From Synechococcus sp. UW140 (lineage in GTDB: Bacteria; Cyanobacteriota; Cyanobacteriia; PCC-6307; Cyanobiaceae), in contig CAMBZX010000011.1 of assembly GCA_945872185.1 (NCBI GenBank), positions 1-32,166 on the forward strand: DNA of 32,166 nt, in the 5' to 3' direction. How positions within the stretch are numbered: the first letter of the stretch is position 1; each line of letters opens with the position of its first letter. The translations under genes were made by a program, and so were the position numbers. Shown piece by piece: positions 1 through 9,424 of this stretch. Under the pieces are notes generated by a model. That model saw nothing but the letters and a program-made list of their open reading frames with translations. It searched no databases and was not told the DNA's origin.

Positions 1-2757
1 CAGTTCTCTAGCCAACCCCCGCCGCACGGCCCACACCTGGCCCAGGGCCAGGCCGCCGTCATTGCCGGGCACCTGCTGCGACCACCAGGGCTGCAAGCCC
101 CGGCGTCGCAGGCCGGCGCTGGTGGCCTCCAGCAGCAGCCGGTTCTGAAAACAGCCGCCCGCCAGGGCCACCCGGCGCTGATCGGCGCCAAGGCCGAGGC
201 GATCGGCCCAGGCCGCCAGGGCGCTGGCCAGCCCCTCGGCCAGATCCCAGTGAAAGCGAGCAGCCACCACCTCCCGGGGGGCCCCGGCCGCCACGGCCTC
301 CAGCACCCGGAACAGCAGCGGCACCCAATCCAGTTGCCAGCGGCCCGCGCCCCCCGCAGGGGCAAGCAGGGGCAGGGGATCGGCATGGCCCTCAACGGCT
401 GGGAACGCCCCAGGCTGCGGCCAGCTCCCGGGGGCGGCCCGGGCTGCGGCCCCCTGCAGCCGCAGGCCGCCCTCGCCCTCGTAACTGAGCACCTGCACCA
501 GTCCCAGCAGGGCCGCCACCCCATCGACCAGGCGGCCGGCACTGGAGCACAGCGGCGCCTGGCAACCCGCGGCCACCGCCTGGCAGAGCAGGGCCAGATC
601 GGCGGGCGCGAAGGCCGCCCGCACCCGCCAGGCGCCGGGATGGTCGAGGGCCTGCGCCGCCAGCAGCAGCCCCAGGGCGGCGCGGCGCGGCTCCCGCAGC
701 GCCCGTTCACCGCCAGGCAAGGGAAACGGCCGCAGGCCAGCCAGATGCTGGGCCTGCCAGACAGTTGGGGCCCCTGCGCTCCTGTCCCAGCCGCCACCGG
801 AATCAGCAGCGGCGCCAACGGCACCCCCCAGGTCGCCGGCATGGCTCCGACTGATCAGCAGCAGCTCGCCACCCCAGAGGCGATGGGCATCTGCCGCTGG
901 CTCGCCATCGGCTTGGCCGGAGCCACTGCTGGCGCTGGCTGCAGTGACGGCGGTGGTGGTGGCGTTGGCCGTGGTGTTGGTGTTGGTGTTGGCAGTCGCA
1001 GTAGCAGTGGCGTTGGCCGCGGCCGTCAGCGGCTCCCCGTAGCCGAGCCCATCGAAGCCCGCCACCAGCAGCGGCGGCTCCAGGCCGTGTTCCGCCATCA
1101 CCGCCAGGCCATGGGCCAGATGGTGCTGCACCGTGCGCAGCGGCAGGCCGCTGGCGCAGGCCAGCTGGTGGCTGAGATAGCCCGGATGGGCATCGCAGAC
1201 CAACGTGATCGGCAAGGGCGGGGGCAGCGGCGGGGAGCTGGCCAGCGACACGGCCGGCAGAGGCGGACCGGGCGGCGGTGCCGCGGCCCTCTGCTGCGGC
1301 ACCGGCGGCCGTGGGCCTGGGGGGGCACCAGCGAGCTCCGCCAGCCCCTGAACCAGGCGCTGCTGACAGCGTTCGGCGGCGAGATCACCCAGATGGGGTG
1401 CCAGCCAGAAGCGATCGCCCACCGCCAGACCCGGCGCGCACTTGAGATCGCCGGAGAGGGCCAGCAGGGCCTGATCAAACGCCGGCAGAGCCGGATCAGC
1501 CGCCGGTAACGGCAGGGCCTCGGGGGCATAGCCGCGGGCGCGGCGCAGCAGCACCGGCAGCCCCCCAATCACCTGCAGCACGGAGTCATCCAGGGGGCGG
1601 GCGATCGGCCGGTTGTGGACCAGGAAGGCATCGGCGATGCCCGCGAGCCGTTGGCGAGCCTCGAGCGGCTCGATGCACAGCGGTTCGCCGCTGCGATTGC
1701 CGCTGGTGGCCACCAGCGGCCGGCCGCAACGACGCAGCAGCAGGTGATGCAGCGGCGAAGCCGGCCGCATCACCCCCAGGAGCGGGCTGCCCGGGGCCAC
1801 CCCGGGCCAGAGCTCCGTCCGCGACGGGCGACGCCGCAGCAGCACGATCGGCGCCGCCCCATCCCGCAACGCGGCCCGTTCGGCGTCATCAATCCAGAGA
1901 CCGGCCTCGAGCCAGGCCTCGTCGGCCACCAGCAGGGCGAAGGGCTTGGCCGGGCGTTGCTTGCGCTGCCGCAGCCGCGCCACGGCGAGTGGATCGTCGG
2001 CAGCCACCAGCAACTGAAAGCCCCCCACCCCCTGCAGGGCCAGGATCCGACCAGCAGCCAACAGCTCACTGGCCAGCCCCAGGGGATCAGCCGGGCGAGC
2101 GGGATGGGGCCGCGGATCCGCCCCGCCCTCAAGCTCACCGCACGGCTGGTCGGCCCCGGGCCAGAAGCTCAGGCGCGGCCCACAACGGGGACAGCTGAGT
2201 GTTTCGGCATGGAAACGGCGATCGCTCGGATCATCGAACTCCCGCTGGCAGGCCGCGCACAGGGGGAAGCCGGCCAGGGTGGTGTGGGCCCGCAGGTAGG
2301 GCCGGGCCACGGCAATGCTGTAGCGGGGCCCGCAGCGGGCACAGCTGATGAAGGGATCGCCAAAGCGCCGGCTGCCGGGATCCGCCAGCTCCGCCAGGCA
2401 AGCGGCGCAGGGGGCGCGATCGGCCGCCAGGGTCGGCGCCACCAGGCCCACTCCCAGCGCCTGCGGCGGGCTGGCCCCGATCCGCACCCCCGCGACCCCG
2501 GGCAGAAGGGCCGGCCCCCATTGGGGCAGGAGAGGCTCAAGCCGGGCCGGAGAGGGCAACTCGGCGGCCAAGCGCCGCAGAAAGCACTCCAGCTGCGGGC
2601 GCGGGCCGGCCAGGTCCACCGACACCCCCTCCCAGCCGTTGCACAGCTCGCCGGTGAGCCCCAGCTCCGTGGCCAGCCGCTGCACCCAGGGACGGAAGCC
2701 GACGCCCTGCACCACGCCGCGGCAGAGCAGCCGCAGGCGAACGGCCGTGGCACTCAC
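1..2757 (-). CDS. hypF: Carbamoyltransferase HypF (hydrogenase maturation), partial, continues past the left edge
   Basis: Continuous minus-strand frame from GTG at 2757 (VSATAVRLRLLCRGVVQGVGFRPWVQRLATELG, acylphosphatase-like), zinc-finger-like CAACLAELADPGSRRFGDPFISCARCGPRYSI and CAACQREFDDPSDRRFHAETLSCPRCGPRL, YrdC-like and Kae1-like C-terminal parts (LAGGCFQNRLL). Start overlaps the hypB stop. Not in the ORF track because the frame has no stop inside the window. Confidence 0.93.
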   Translation of the reverse strand, partial: MSATAVRLRLLCRGVVQGVGFRPWVQRLATELGLTGELCNGWEGVSVDLAGPRPQLECFLRRLAAELPSPARLEPLLPQWGPALLPGVAGVRIGASPPQALGVGLVAPTLAADRAPCAACLAELADPGSRRFGDPFISCARCGPRYSIAVARPYLRAHTTLAGFPLCAACQREFDDPSDRRFHAETLSCPRCGPRLSFWPGADQPCGELEGGADPRPHPARPADPLGLASELLAAGRILALQGVGGFQLLVAADDPLAVARLRQRKQRPAKPFALLVADEAWLEAGLWIDDAERAALRDGAAPIVLLRRRPSRTELWPGVAPGSPLLGVMRPASPLHHLLLRRCGRPLVATSGNRSGEPLCIEPLEARQRLAGIADAFLVHNRPIARPLDDSVLQVIGGLPVLLRRARGYAPEALPLPAADPALPAFDQALLALSGDLKCAPGLAVGDRFWLAPHLGDLAAERCQQRLVQGLAELAGAPPGPRPPVPQQRAAAPPPGPPLPAVSLASSPPLPPPLPITLVCDAHPGYLSHQLACASGLPLRTVQHHLAHGLAVMAEHGLEPPLLVAGFDGLGYGEPLTAAANATATATANTNTNTTANATTTAVTAASASSGSGQADGEPAADAHRLWGGELLLISRSHAGDLGGAVGAAADSGGGWDRSAGAPTVWQAQHLAGLRPFPLPGGERALREPRRAALGLLLAAQALDHPGAWRVRAAFAPADLALLCQAVAAGCQAPLCSSAGRLVDGVAALLGLVQVLSYEGEGGLRLQGAAARAAPGSWPQPGAFPAVEGHADPLPLLAPAGGAGRWQLDWVPLLFRVLEAVAAGAPREVVAARFHWDLAEGLASALAAWADRLGLGADQRRVALAGGCFQNRLLLEATSAGLRRRGLQPWWSQQVPGNDGGLALGQVWAVRRGLAREL

Positions 2758-3743
2758 AGCAGCAGGGGCGGGACCGCTGCGAGGGGCAACGGCAAGAGCG
2801 CCGCCAGCAAGGCCTCGATGCCGGCACCAGTGCGAGCCGAGCACTCGAACACCCGGGCCTGCGGTGCCACGGTGGCAATTGCCCGCAGGGCCTGGGGCCG
2901 GTCGAACGCCACGGCTGCAGCCAAATCGATCTTGCTGATCACCACCAGATCGGCGGAGTGGAACAGGGCGGGATATTTGAGCGGCTTGTCCTCACCCTCG
3001 CCGGCCGCCAACAGCACCAGGCGGAGGCTTTCACCCAGGTCGTAGGCGGCGGGGCAGACGAGATTGCCGACATTTTCGATCAGCAGCAGCTCCAGCGCCG
3101 CCAGGGGCTGGCCCTGGGCCTCGAGGGCATCGACGGCCCGCTGCACCATCGCCGCCTCCAGATGGCAGGCCTGGCCGGTGGTGATCTGCACCGCCGGCAG
3201 GCCGGCGGCCCGCAGGCGGCGAGCGTCGTTGTCGGTGGCCAGATCGCCGACGATCACCGCCATCGCTACCCGGGATGAGCGGGCCAGCTGCTCCAGCAGG
3301 GCCGTCTTGCCGGACCCGGGCGAGGAGAGCAGGTTCACCACCCTCACCCCCGCCGCCGCAAAGCGCTGGCGGTTGACGGCGGCCTGGGCGTCGTTATGGG
3401 CCAGCAGACGCTCCGTCAGCGTCAGCAGCCGGGGTTGCAATGGCAACGGGGAAGGCAACGGCACAGCAGCCTCGGCGGTCTGATGATCGCCGTATGCAGA
3501 GACGTGCTGAGAGAGGTGCTGATCATCCCCGTGGAGAGACACCTCCTGTGGCAAGAGCTGGTGTTGAGCAAGCTCCTGTTGCGGATGATCGTCATGCGGA
3601 TGGTCGTGGGGCGGATGGTCGTGCCACGAATCAATATGGGGAAGATGGTGATGATCAAGGCGATCCGGTTCGGGACGAGCGCTGATCCCGGTAACCACCA
3701 CAGCCTCGGGATCGCTACGGCCGCAGTTGCAATCCACACACAT
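2754..3743 (-). CDS. hypB: Hydrogenase nickel incorporation GTPase HypB with His-rich N-terminal region
   Basis: Starts MCVDCNCG; His-rich stretch DHHHLPHIDSWHDHPPHDHPHDDHP; P-loop NLLSSPGSGKTALLEQL; IVGDLATDNDARRL; ENVGNLVCPA; VVISKIDL. ORF track start 3857 is upstream of the likely start 3743. Confidence 0.95.
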   Translation of the reverse strand: MCVDCNCGRSDPEAVVVTGISARPEPDRLDHHHLPHIDSWHDHPPHDHPHDDHPQQELAQHQLLPQEVSLHGDDQHLSQHVSAYGDHQTAEAAVPLPSPLPLQPRLLTLTERLLAHNDAQAAVNRQRFAAAGVRVVNLLSSPGSGKTALLEQLARSSRVAMAVIVGDLATDNDARRLRAAGLPAVQITTGQACHLEAAMVQRAVDALEAQGQPLAALELLLIENVGNLVCPAAYDLGESLRLVLLAAGEGEDKPLKYPALFHSADLVVISKIDLAAAVAFDRPQALRAIATVAPQARVFECSARTGAGIEALLAALLPLPLAAVPPLLL

Positions 3744-3837
3744 GGCGATTCCGTTCCAGACGGCGGTCCCTGGCTGGGATCCTCCGACTTCGACGCTAGC
3801 GTCGCTTGCGTCTGCCGGCCTGCCAGAAGCCAACCCC

Positions 3838-4011
3838 ATGGCCCCATCCCTCGACAATGCCGTTCAGGCCCCCTACGCCGCCTGCAACCAGATGTTTCGC
3901 GGAGATCTCTCCGTTGTCGAGGCGATCTGGTCCGAGCGCGATCACATCAGCTTTCGCCAGGAGCAGGGCCAGTGGCGCGCCGTGCACCACCACACGGGCG
4001 GCTTCAGCTGA
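3838..4011 (+). CDS. Small hypothetical protein (57 aa), opposite strand within the hyp gene run
   Basis: ATG at 3838: MAPSLDNAVQAPYAACNQMFRGDLSVVEAIWSERDHISFRQEQGQWRAVHHHTGGFS*. Fills most of the 362-bp hypA-hypB gap; composition looks protein-like. Family not recognised. Confidence 0.5.
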   Translation: MAPSLDNAVQAPYAACNQMFRGDLSVVEAIWSERDHISFRQEQGQWRAVHHHTGGFS

Positions 4012-4018
4012 AGCCGCC
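3997..4018. repeat. Perfect 22-bp palindrome GGCGGCTTCAGCTGAAGCCGCC
   Basis: Identical to its reverse complement; contains the TGA stop (4009-4011) of the 57-aa ORF. Not followed by a T-run. Confidence 0.9.
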
Positions 4019-4105
4019 ACCCGCCGGCACAGCAAGCCGGTACAGCAACCCGACGTTCCAGGCCCGGCCGCCGTGCCGTCGGAGGCCATGCCAGGAGCGG
4101 GCCGT

Positions 4106-4447
4106 TCAGACCAGCTCCAGCGCCGCCAGCTCCAGCTCCCGTCCCTGGAGCAGCTCGCCGCTGATCGTGCCGCAGTCCGGGCAGACGCAGATCCCATCCG
4201 CCGCCGCAAACGGGACCCCGCAGGGGTTGCAGAAGCAGCGAGCGGCCACCAGCTCCAGGTGCAGAAGGCTGCCGGCAGCGATCGTGTCCGCCATCACCAC
4301 CTCGTGGGCAAAGCGCAGGGCCTCGGGGTCGACCCCCGCCAGGGCGCCGATCCGCAGGCTGATGGCGGTGATGCGACTGGCACCATGGCGCTCGGCCTGG
4401 GCCAGCGCCAGCTCCCGCACCCGATCCAGCAGGCTGAGCTCATGCAT
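4106..4447 (-). CDS. hypA: Hydrogenase maturation nickel metallochaperone HypA
   Basis: [51 protein letters not shown]...CFCNPCGVPF...CVCPDCGTISGELLQGRELEL; zinc-finger cysteines present. Overlaps hoxW 3' end by 8 nt. Confidence 0.95.
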   Translation of the reverse strand: MHELSLLDRVRELALAQAERHGASRITAISLRIGALAGVDPEALRFAHEVVMADTIAAGSLLHLELVAARCFCNPCGVPFAAADGICVCPDCGTISGELLQGRELELAALELV

Positions 4448-5051
4448 CGCTCGGCACCAGCCACTGCCTGAGCAGGCGCCGGGCCCGCGGTAGCTGGCGG
4501 CGCAGGCCGGGCGACAGCTTGGTGCCATGGGCGAAATCGCGGGCTGGCAGCAGCAGCTCCTGGGCCACGGGCTGGGCTCCATAGAGGGCGGCCGTCAGGG
4601 CGAGCAGCTCCGCCGGCTCCAGCTGATGGCTGGAGCCTGGCCCACCGGCCCCTGGGACGACGGCGCGCAGCCAGGGCTGGGTCCGCCCAGGCTCCAGCAG
4701 CCCCGGCGGGACCTGCCAGGCGTCCACAAACAGCACCCGCTCCACCATCGCCAGCTCGGCCGCCAGCTCGGGCGTGAGCTGGTGCACAGCGAGGCCGCCC
4801 AGCTCCTCGGCCAACTGCCAGCCAACGCCATCGTCGCTGCGCAACGGATTGCCGATGCCGATCAGCAGCGAGCGGGCCGGTGGCGCGGCCCCCGGCGCCA
4901 GCCGCAGCTCCTGCGGTGTCCGAGGATCCGCCAAAGCGCACGGCGTGCCTGCAGCCCGAGACGCTGCTGTCTGGACCAGAGTCGTCGGGGCCAGAGCTGT
5001 GGGGACCGCTGGCGTCGGTGCAGGGATCGAGCTCGGCCCGGGGCCACTCAT
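4440..5051 (-). CDS. hoxW: Hydrogenase maturation protease HoxW (M52-type) with low-complexity N-terminal extension
   Basis: [24 protein letters not shown]...[14 protein letters not shown]...[16 protein letters not shown] at 5051 overlaps the hoxH stop (ATGA); alternative start at 5060. Confidence 0.9.
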   Translation of the reverse strand: MSGPGPSSIPAPTPAVPTALAPTTLVQTAASRAAGTPCALADPRTPQELRLAPGAAPPARSLLIGIGNPLRSDDGVGWQLAEELGGLAVHQLTPELAAELAMVERVLFVDAWQVPPGLLEPGRTQPWLRAVVPGAGGPGSSHQLEPAELLALTAALYGAQPVAQELLLPARDFAHGTKLSPGLRRQLPRARRLLRQWLVPSDA

Positions 5052-6490
5052 CCGCGGCAACGCTCGGCCAGCACCCGGCCATCGGCCGCCACCAGGCTGA
5101 TCGCCAGCGGCATCTGGCCGGCCGCATGGGTGCTGCAGGAGAGGCAGGGGTCAAAGCAGCGGATGCCCGCCTCCAGCCGGTTGAGCAGAGCTTCGGGAAT
5201 CTCCACCCCCGCCGGCACCGGATCGGGGATGTAGGCGCGGGCGATCTGATGCACGGTGCGATTCATCGCCAGGTTGTTCTGGCCGGTGGCGATGATCAGG
5301 TTCACCTTGGTGAGCAAACCGTCGTCGTCGACGCGGTAGTGGTGGAACAGGGTGCCCCGCGGCGCCTCACTCACCCCCACGGCCTCGTTGCGATTAAGGC
5401 TGGCATGGCTACGCACCCGAGCACTCATCAGCTCCGGATCCTCGACAAGGGTGGCGATCGCCTCCAGGCAGGCGACGATCTCCACCAACCGCGCATGGTG
5501 ATAGGCGAAACTCGAGATGGCCACCTGGCCGCTGCGCTGGCGGAATTCCGTCAGCTCCCGATCGGCCCAGGGGCTGCCGATGCGATCGCAGACATTGAGC
5601 CGCGCCAGGGGCCCCACCCGGTACATGCCGTCGGGATAGCCAAGCGGCCGGTAGTAGGGGAACTTCAGGTAACTCCAGGGCTCCACCGCCTCCGCCAGAA
5701 AGCTGGCGTAGTCGTCCTCCCGCAGACCATCGGCCACGATCGTGCCGTCACTGGCGCGGAAGCGCAGCTGGCCATCGAGGTGCTCCCACAACCCTTCCGG
5801 CGTCACCAGGCCCATGAACAGGCTGGGGAAGGAGCCGAACAGGCGCTGCTCCTGCTGCAGGGGCCCATCGAGCAGGCGCTTGTGCAGCTCCAGGGCCAGG
5901 CGGATCGTCGCCTGCGCCTCGGGCAAGCGGGCCAGAATCCAGTCCCGCGCCTCGGCACGCAGCGGCGAACGCACCCCACCGGGCACCGCCCAGGCGGCAT
6001 GGATCTTGCGACCACCGAGTAGCTCCAGAATCTGCTGACCGAACTGGCGCAGACGGATGCCGGCGCGGGCCAGCTCCGGATCGGCCGCCATCAGCCCGAA
6101 GATGTTGCGGCGAGCCGGATCGCTCTCCCAGCCCAGCAGAAAATCGGGACTGCTGAGGTGAAAGAACGAGAGGGCGTGGCTCTGGGTGATCTGGGCCAGG
6201 TTGAGCAGGCGCCGCAGCTTCACAGCCGCCGGTGGAATCGCCACCGCCAGCAACTTGTCGCCGGTCTTGGCGGCCGCCAGCAGATGGCTCACCGGGCAGA
6301 TGCCGCAGATGCGGGCGGTGATGCCGGCCATCTCGGTGAACGGCCGCCCTTCGCAGAAGGTTTCGAAGCCGCGGTACTCCACCACATGGAAACGGCTGTC
6401 GACGAGATGGCCGTCATCGTCGAGCTGCAGGGTGATCTTGGCGTGACCCTCAATCCGGGTGACCGGATCAATGACAATGGTGCGCGCCAT
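5048..6490 (-). CDS. hoxH: Bidirectional [NiFe]-hydrogenase large subunit HoxH
   Basis: [42 protein letters not shown]-terminal [18 protein letters not shown] with the protease cleavage site after His. 480 aa. Confidence 0.97.
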   Translation of the reverse strand: MARTIVIDPVTRIEGHAKITLQLDDDGHLVDSRFHVVEYRGFETFCEGRPFTEMAGITARICGICPVSHLLAAAKTGDKLLAVAIPPAAVKLRRLLNLAQITQSHALSFFHLSSPDFLLGWESDPARRNIFGLMAADPELARAGIRLRQFGQQILELLGGRKIHAAWAVPGGVRSPLRAEARDWILARLPEAQATIRLALELHKRLLDGPLQQEQRLFGSFPSLFMGLVTPEGLWEHLDGQLRFRASDGTIVADGLREDDYASFLAEAVEPWSYLKFPYYRPLGYPDGMYRVGPLARLNVCDRIGSPWADRELTEFRQRSGQVAISSFAYHHARLVEIVACLEAIATLVEDPELMSARVRSHASLNRNEAVGVSEAPRGTLFHHYRVDDDGLLTKVNLIIATGQNNLAMNRTVHQIARAYIPDPVPAGVEIPEALLNRLEAGIRCFDPCLSCSTHAAGQMPLAISLVAADGRVLAERCRG

Positions 6491-7104
6491 CAGCCGAACC
6501 TCAACATCGACGACCCTTCGATGCGGGGCCTCTGCCCCACCAGCAGCGGTGCGATTGCGGCACGGATGCGCTCGGCCGAAGGCGGACAGCCCGGCAGATA
6601 CAGATCCACTGGGATCACCTCGTGCAACGGCAGCACCTTGGGCAGCAGCTCCGGCACGATGCCGGGGGCAAACGGCAGTTGGCCACTGGCGTCGGCCAGC
6701 TCCAGATAGCCCCGCTCCAGCACCGTGCGGGCACTGTCGCGGCCCGGGGCACTGCAGAGATTGCGCAGGCCGGGCACATTGGCGCTGATGGCACAGTCGC
6801 CGAAGGAGATCACCAGAGCCGTGCGCTGCCGCAGGGTGAGGGCCAGCTGCAGGTTGTCGACATTGGCCACCGCCCCTTCCACGAGGCAAACATCCACCTG
6901 CTCGGGATAGATCTTGGTGTCGCTCGCCACCGGCGAGTAGACGATGTCCACCGCTGCGGCGAGTTCAAACAGAAACTCGTCGAGATCCAGAAACGACATG
7001 TGACAGCCGGAACAGCCCGCCAGCCAGACCGTCGCCAGCCGCAGCCTGGGCCGGGCCTGAGCGGGATCCTGAGCAGGGGTGGCAGCGATCATCATGGGGT
7101 CCAT
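6490..7104 (-). CDS. hoxY: Bidirectional [NiFe]-hydrogenase small subunit HoxY
   Basis: [26 protein letters not shown]...[14 protein letters not shown]...[18 protein letters not shown]...[14 protein letters not shown]. Start at 7104 chosen (MDPMMIAAT). Confidence 0.95.
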   Translation of the reverse strand: MDPMMIAATPAQDPAQARPRLRLATVWLAGCSGCHMSFLDLDEFLFELAAAVDIVYSPVASDTKIYPEQVDVCLVEGAVANVDNLQLALTLRQRTALVISFGDCAISANVPGLRNLCSAPGRDSARTVLERGYLELADASGQLPFAPGIVPELLPKVLPLHEVIPVDLYLPGCPPSAERIRAAIAPLLVGQRPRIEGSSMLRFG

Positions 7105-7808
7105 TGGCGCTGCTCCCGGGCCCGCCGCAGCTGGCCGGCCCGCTCGGGATGGGGATGCTTTTCTGCTGTGGTGTCTTCCTTGGCATACAGGGCGCCGGTG
7201 GGGCAGACGTCGACACACTTGCCGCAGGAGGTGCAGGCGTCCACCTCGCCCCAGTGCTGGTCGAGGCCGGCGACGATGCGGCAATCGCTACCGCGCTCAG
7301 CCACATCCCAGACATGGGCGCCCTCGATCTGATCGCAGACCCGCACGCAACGGGTGCAGAGGATGCAGCGGTTGTGGTCGAGGCTGAAGCGCGGATGGGA
7401 GGCATCCACCGCGCGCTGGGGGTATTGGTAAGGGAAGCGGGAATGGTCCATGCCCACGGCCACCGCCACGTCCTGCAGCTCGCAGGTGCCATTGGCAACG
7501 CAGAAGGCACACACATGGTTGCCTTCTGCGAAGAACAGCTCCACCGCCATGCGCCGATAGCCCTGCAGCTGGGCCGTATCGGTGCGAATCACCTGGCCTT
7601 CGCTGGCCTCGCTGGCACAGGCCGGCAACAGCCGCTGGCTGCCCTCCAGCTCCACCAGGCAGAGGCGACAGGCCCCCACCGGCTCGAGGCCCTCGAGATC
7701 GCAGAGGGTGGGCACCGACAGCCCCGCCGCCCGGATCGCCTGCAGTAGGGTCGATCCGGCCGGTACCGCCACATCCCGCCCATCCACCTGCAGGGTGATG
7801 ACACTCAT
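7092..7808 (-). CDS. hoxU: Bidirectional hydrogenase diaphorase subunit HoxU
   Basis: MSVITLQVDGRDVAVPAGSTLLQAIRAAGLSVPTLCDLEGLEPVGACRLCLVEL; FeS motifs CILCTRCVRVCDQ and CTSCGKCVDVCPTGAL. Confidence 0.95.
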   Translation of the reverse strand: MSVITLQVDGRDVAVPAGSTLLQAIRAAGLSVPTLCDLEGLEPVGACRLCLVELEGSQRLLPACASEASEGQVIRTDTAQLQGYRRMAVELFFAEGNHVCAFCVANGTCELQDVAVAVGMDHSRFPYQYPQRAVDASHPRFSLDHNRCILCTRCVRVCDQIEGAHVWDVAERGSDCRIVAGLDQHWGEVDACTSCGKCVDVCPTGALYAKEDTTAEKHPHPERAGQLRRAREQRQWTP

Positions 7809-9424
7809 GACCCCGGCCCCAGCGCCGCGATGTACTCCTGGCGGAAATGGCGCAGGGTGCTGAGCACCGGATTCGGCGCCGCCTGCCCCAGCCCGCAGAG
7901 GCTGGTGGCCTTCACCATGGTGCAGAGGGCTTCCAGCGCCTCGAGATCCGCGGCCGTGGCCCGCTGCGCCACGAAGCGATCCAGCAGGGCCAGCAACTGC
8001 ACGGTGCCGGCCCGACAGGGCACGCACTTGCCACAGCTCTCGTTGACGCTGAAGGCCATGAAATGGCGTGCCACCTCCGGCATCGCCGTGCCCTGGCCCA
8101 TCACCACCATGCCGCCGGAGCCCATCATCGAACCAAGAGCCAGCAGGCTCTCGAAATCGACGGGGGTATCGAACAGAGCGGCGGGGATGCAGCCCCCCGA
8201 AGGCCCGCCGGTCTGCACCGCCTTCACGGCGCCGCCATCGGGGTCGCCGCCGCCCATGGTTTCCACCACCGTGCGCAAACTGGTGCCCATCGGCACTTCC
8301 ACCAGGCCGGTGTGGCGAATCGCCCCCGAGAGGCTGAACACCTTGGTGCCGCGGCTGCCCTCGCTGCCGATGGCGGCATACCAATCCCCCCCCTGCCGCA
8401 GGATCACGGGCACGGCCGCCAAGGTTTCCACGTTGTTGATCAGGGTCGGCGCCCCCCACAGGCCCGCCTGGGCCGGATAGGGCGGCCGAGTGCGGGGTAT
8501 GCCGCGCTGGCCCTGGATCGAATGCAGCAGGGCCGTCTCCTCGCCGCAGACATAGGCCCCGGCCCCCACCCGCACCTCAAGCTCAAGCGCAAAGGCCGTG
8601 CCGGCGATGCTCGAGCCCAGCAGCCCCTGCTGACGGGCCTGCTGCAGGGCCAGCCGCAGGCGCTCGATCGCCAGCGGGTACTCGGCCCGCACGTAGAGAT
8701 AGCCGTGATCGGCCCCCACGGCGTAGGCGGCGATCGCCATGCCCTCCAGCAGCCGATGGGGATCGCCCTCGAGCACGCTGCGATCCATGAAGGCACCGGG
8801 ATCGCCCTCATCGGCATTGCACACCACGTAGCGCCGGCCTGGCGGCTGCAGGGCCACGGTGTCCCACTTGAGGCCGGTGGGATAGCCGCCGCCGCCCCGC
8901 CCCCGCAGGCCACTGCGGCGCACCTGCTCGCGCACCTGCTCGGGGCTCAGCTCGTGCAGCACGCGTCGCAACTGGGCGTAACTGCCATGGGCGAGGGCAT
9001 CTTCGATGCACTCGGGATCGACGATGCCGCAGCCCTCCAGCACCAGGGGCCGCTGCAGCCGGAAAAAGGGTTGCTCGAGATCAAGCTGATGGCCGGCCAG
9101 GGCAGGGTCCGCCGCCAGCGGGATCGGCGCCACCCCGCGAACCTGGGCCACCAGCGCCGCGGCCGCCGCTGGCGTCAGCCCCCCGAACAGCCGGGTGCCT
9201 TCAGGACCATCCCAGGCCAGCAGCGGCCCCTCACCGCAGAGCCGCAGACAGCCGACCGAACGCACCTCCAGGGGTTCCGGCGCGGCGGACGCCCCAGCAG
9301 AGATGTCGCCTGCGGCCGCGGCCGCCCGCAAGGCGGCGAGCAACGGCCCGGCGCCCGCACTGCGGCAACCACTGGCAGCGCAGCAGCGCAGCCGGGGCCG
9401 TTCGCAAGGGGGAAGGGCCACCAT
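7805..9424 (-). CDS. hoxF: Bidirectional hydrogenase diaphorase subunit HoxF
   Basis: GLRGRGGGGYPTGLKWD; NADEGDPGAFMDRSVLEGDPH; GAYVCGEETALLHSIQG; NESCGKCVPCRAGT. 539 aa. Confidence 0.96.
   Translation of the reverse strand: MVALPPCERPRLRCCAASGCRSAGAGPLLAALRAAAAAGDISAGASAAPEPLEVRSVGCLRLCGEGPLLAWDGPEGTRLFGGLTPAAAAALVAQVRGVAPIPLAADPALAGHQLDLEQPFFRLQRPLVLEGCGIVDPECIEDALAHGSYAQLRRVLHELSPEQVREQVRRSGLRGRGGGGYPTGLKWDTVALQPPGRRYVVCNADEGDPGAFMDRSVLEGDPHRLLEGMAIAAYAVGADHGYLYVRAEYPLAIERLRLALQQARQQGLLGSSIAGTAFALELEVRVGAGAYVCGEETALLHSIQGQRGIPRTRPPYPAQAGLWGAPTLINNVETLAAVPVILRQGGDWYAAIGSEGSRGTKVFSLSGAIRHTGLVEVPMGTSLRTVVETMGGGDPDGGAVKAVQTGGPSGGCIPAALFDTPVDFESLLALGSMMGSGGMVVMGQGTAMPEVARHFMAFSVNESCGKCVPCRAGTVQLLALLDRFVAQRATAADLEALEALCTMVKATSLCGLGQAAPNPVLSTLRHFRQEYIAALGPGS

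Noticed and set aside
250-3045. Long plus-strand ORFs (419 aa and 476 aa) over the hypF region
   Set aside because: Antisense open frames produced by high GC; composition is Arg/Gln/Gly-rich without domain signals, while the opposite strand encodes a full HypF.
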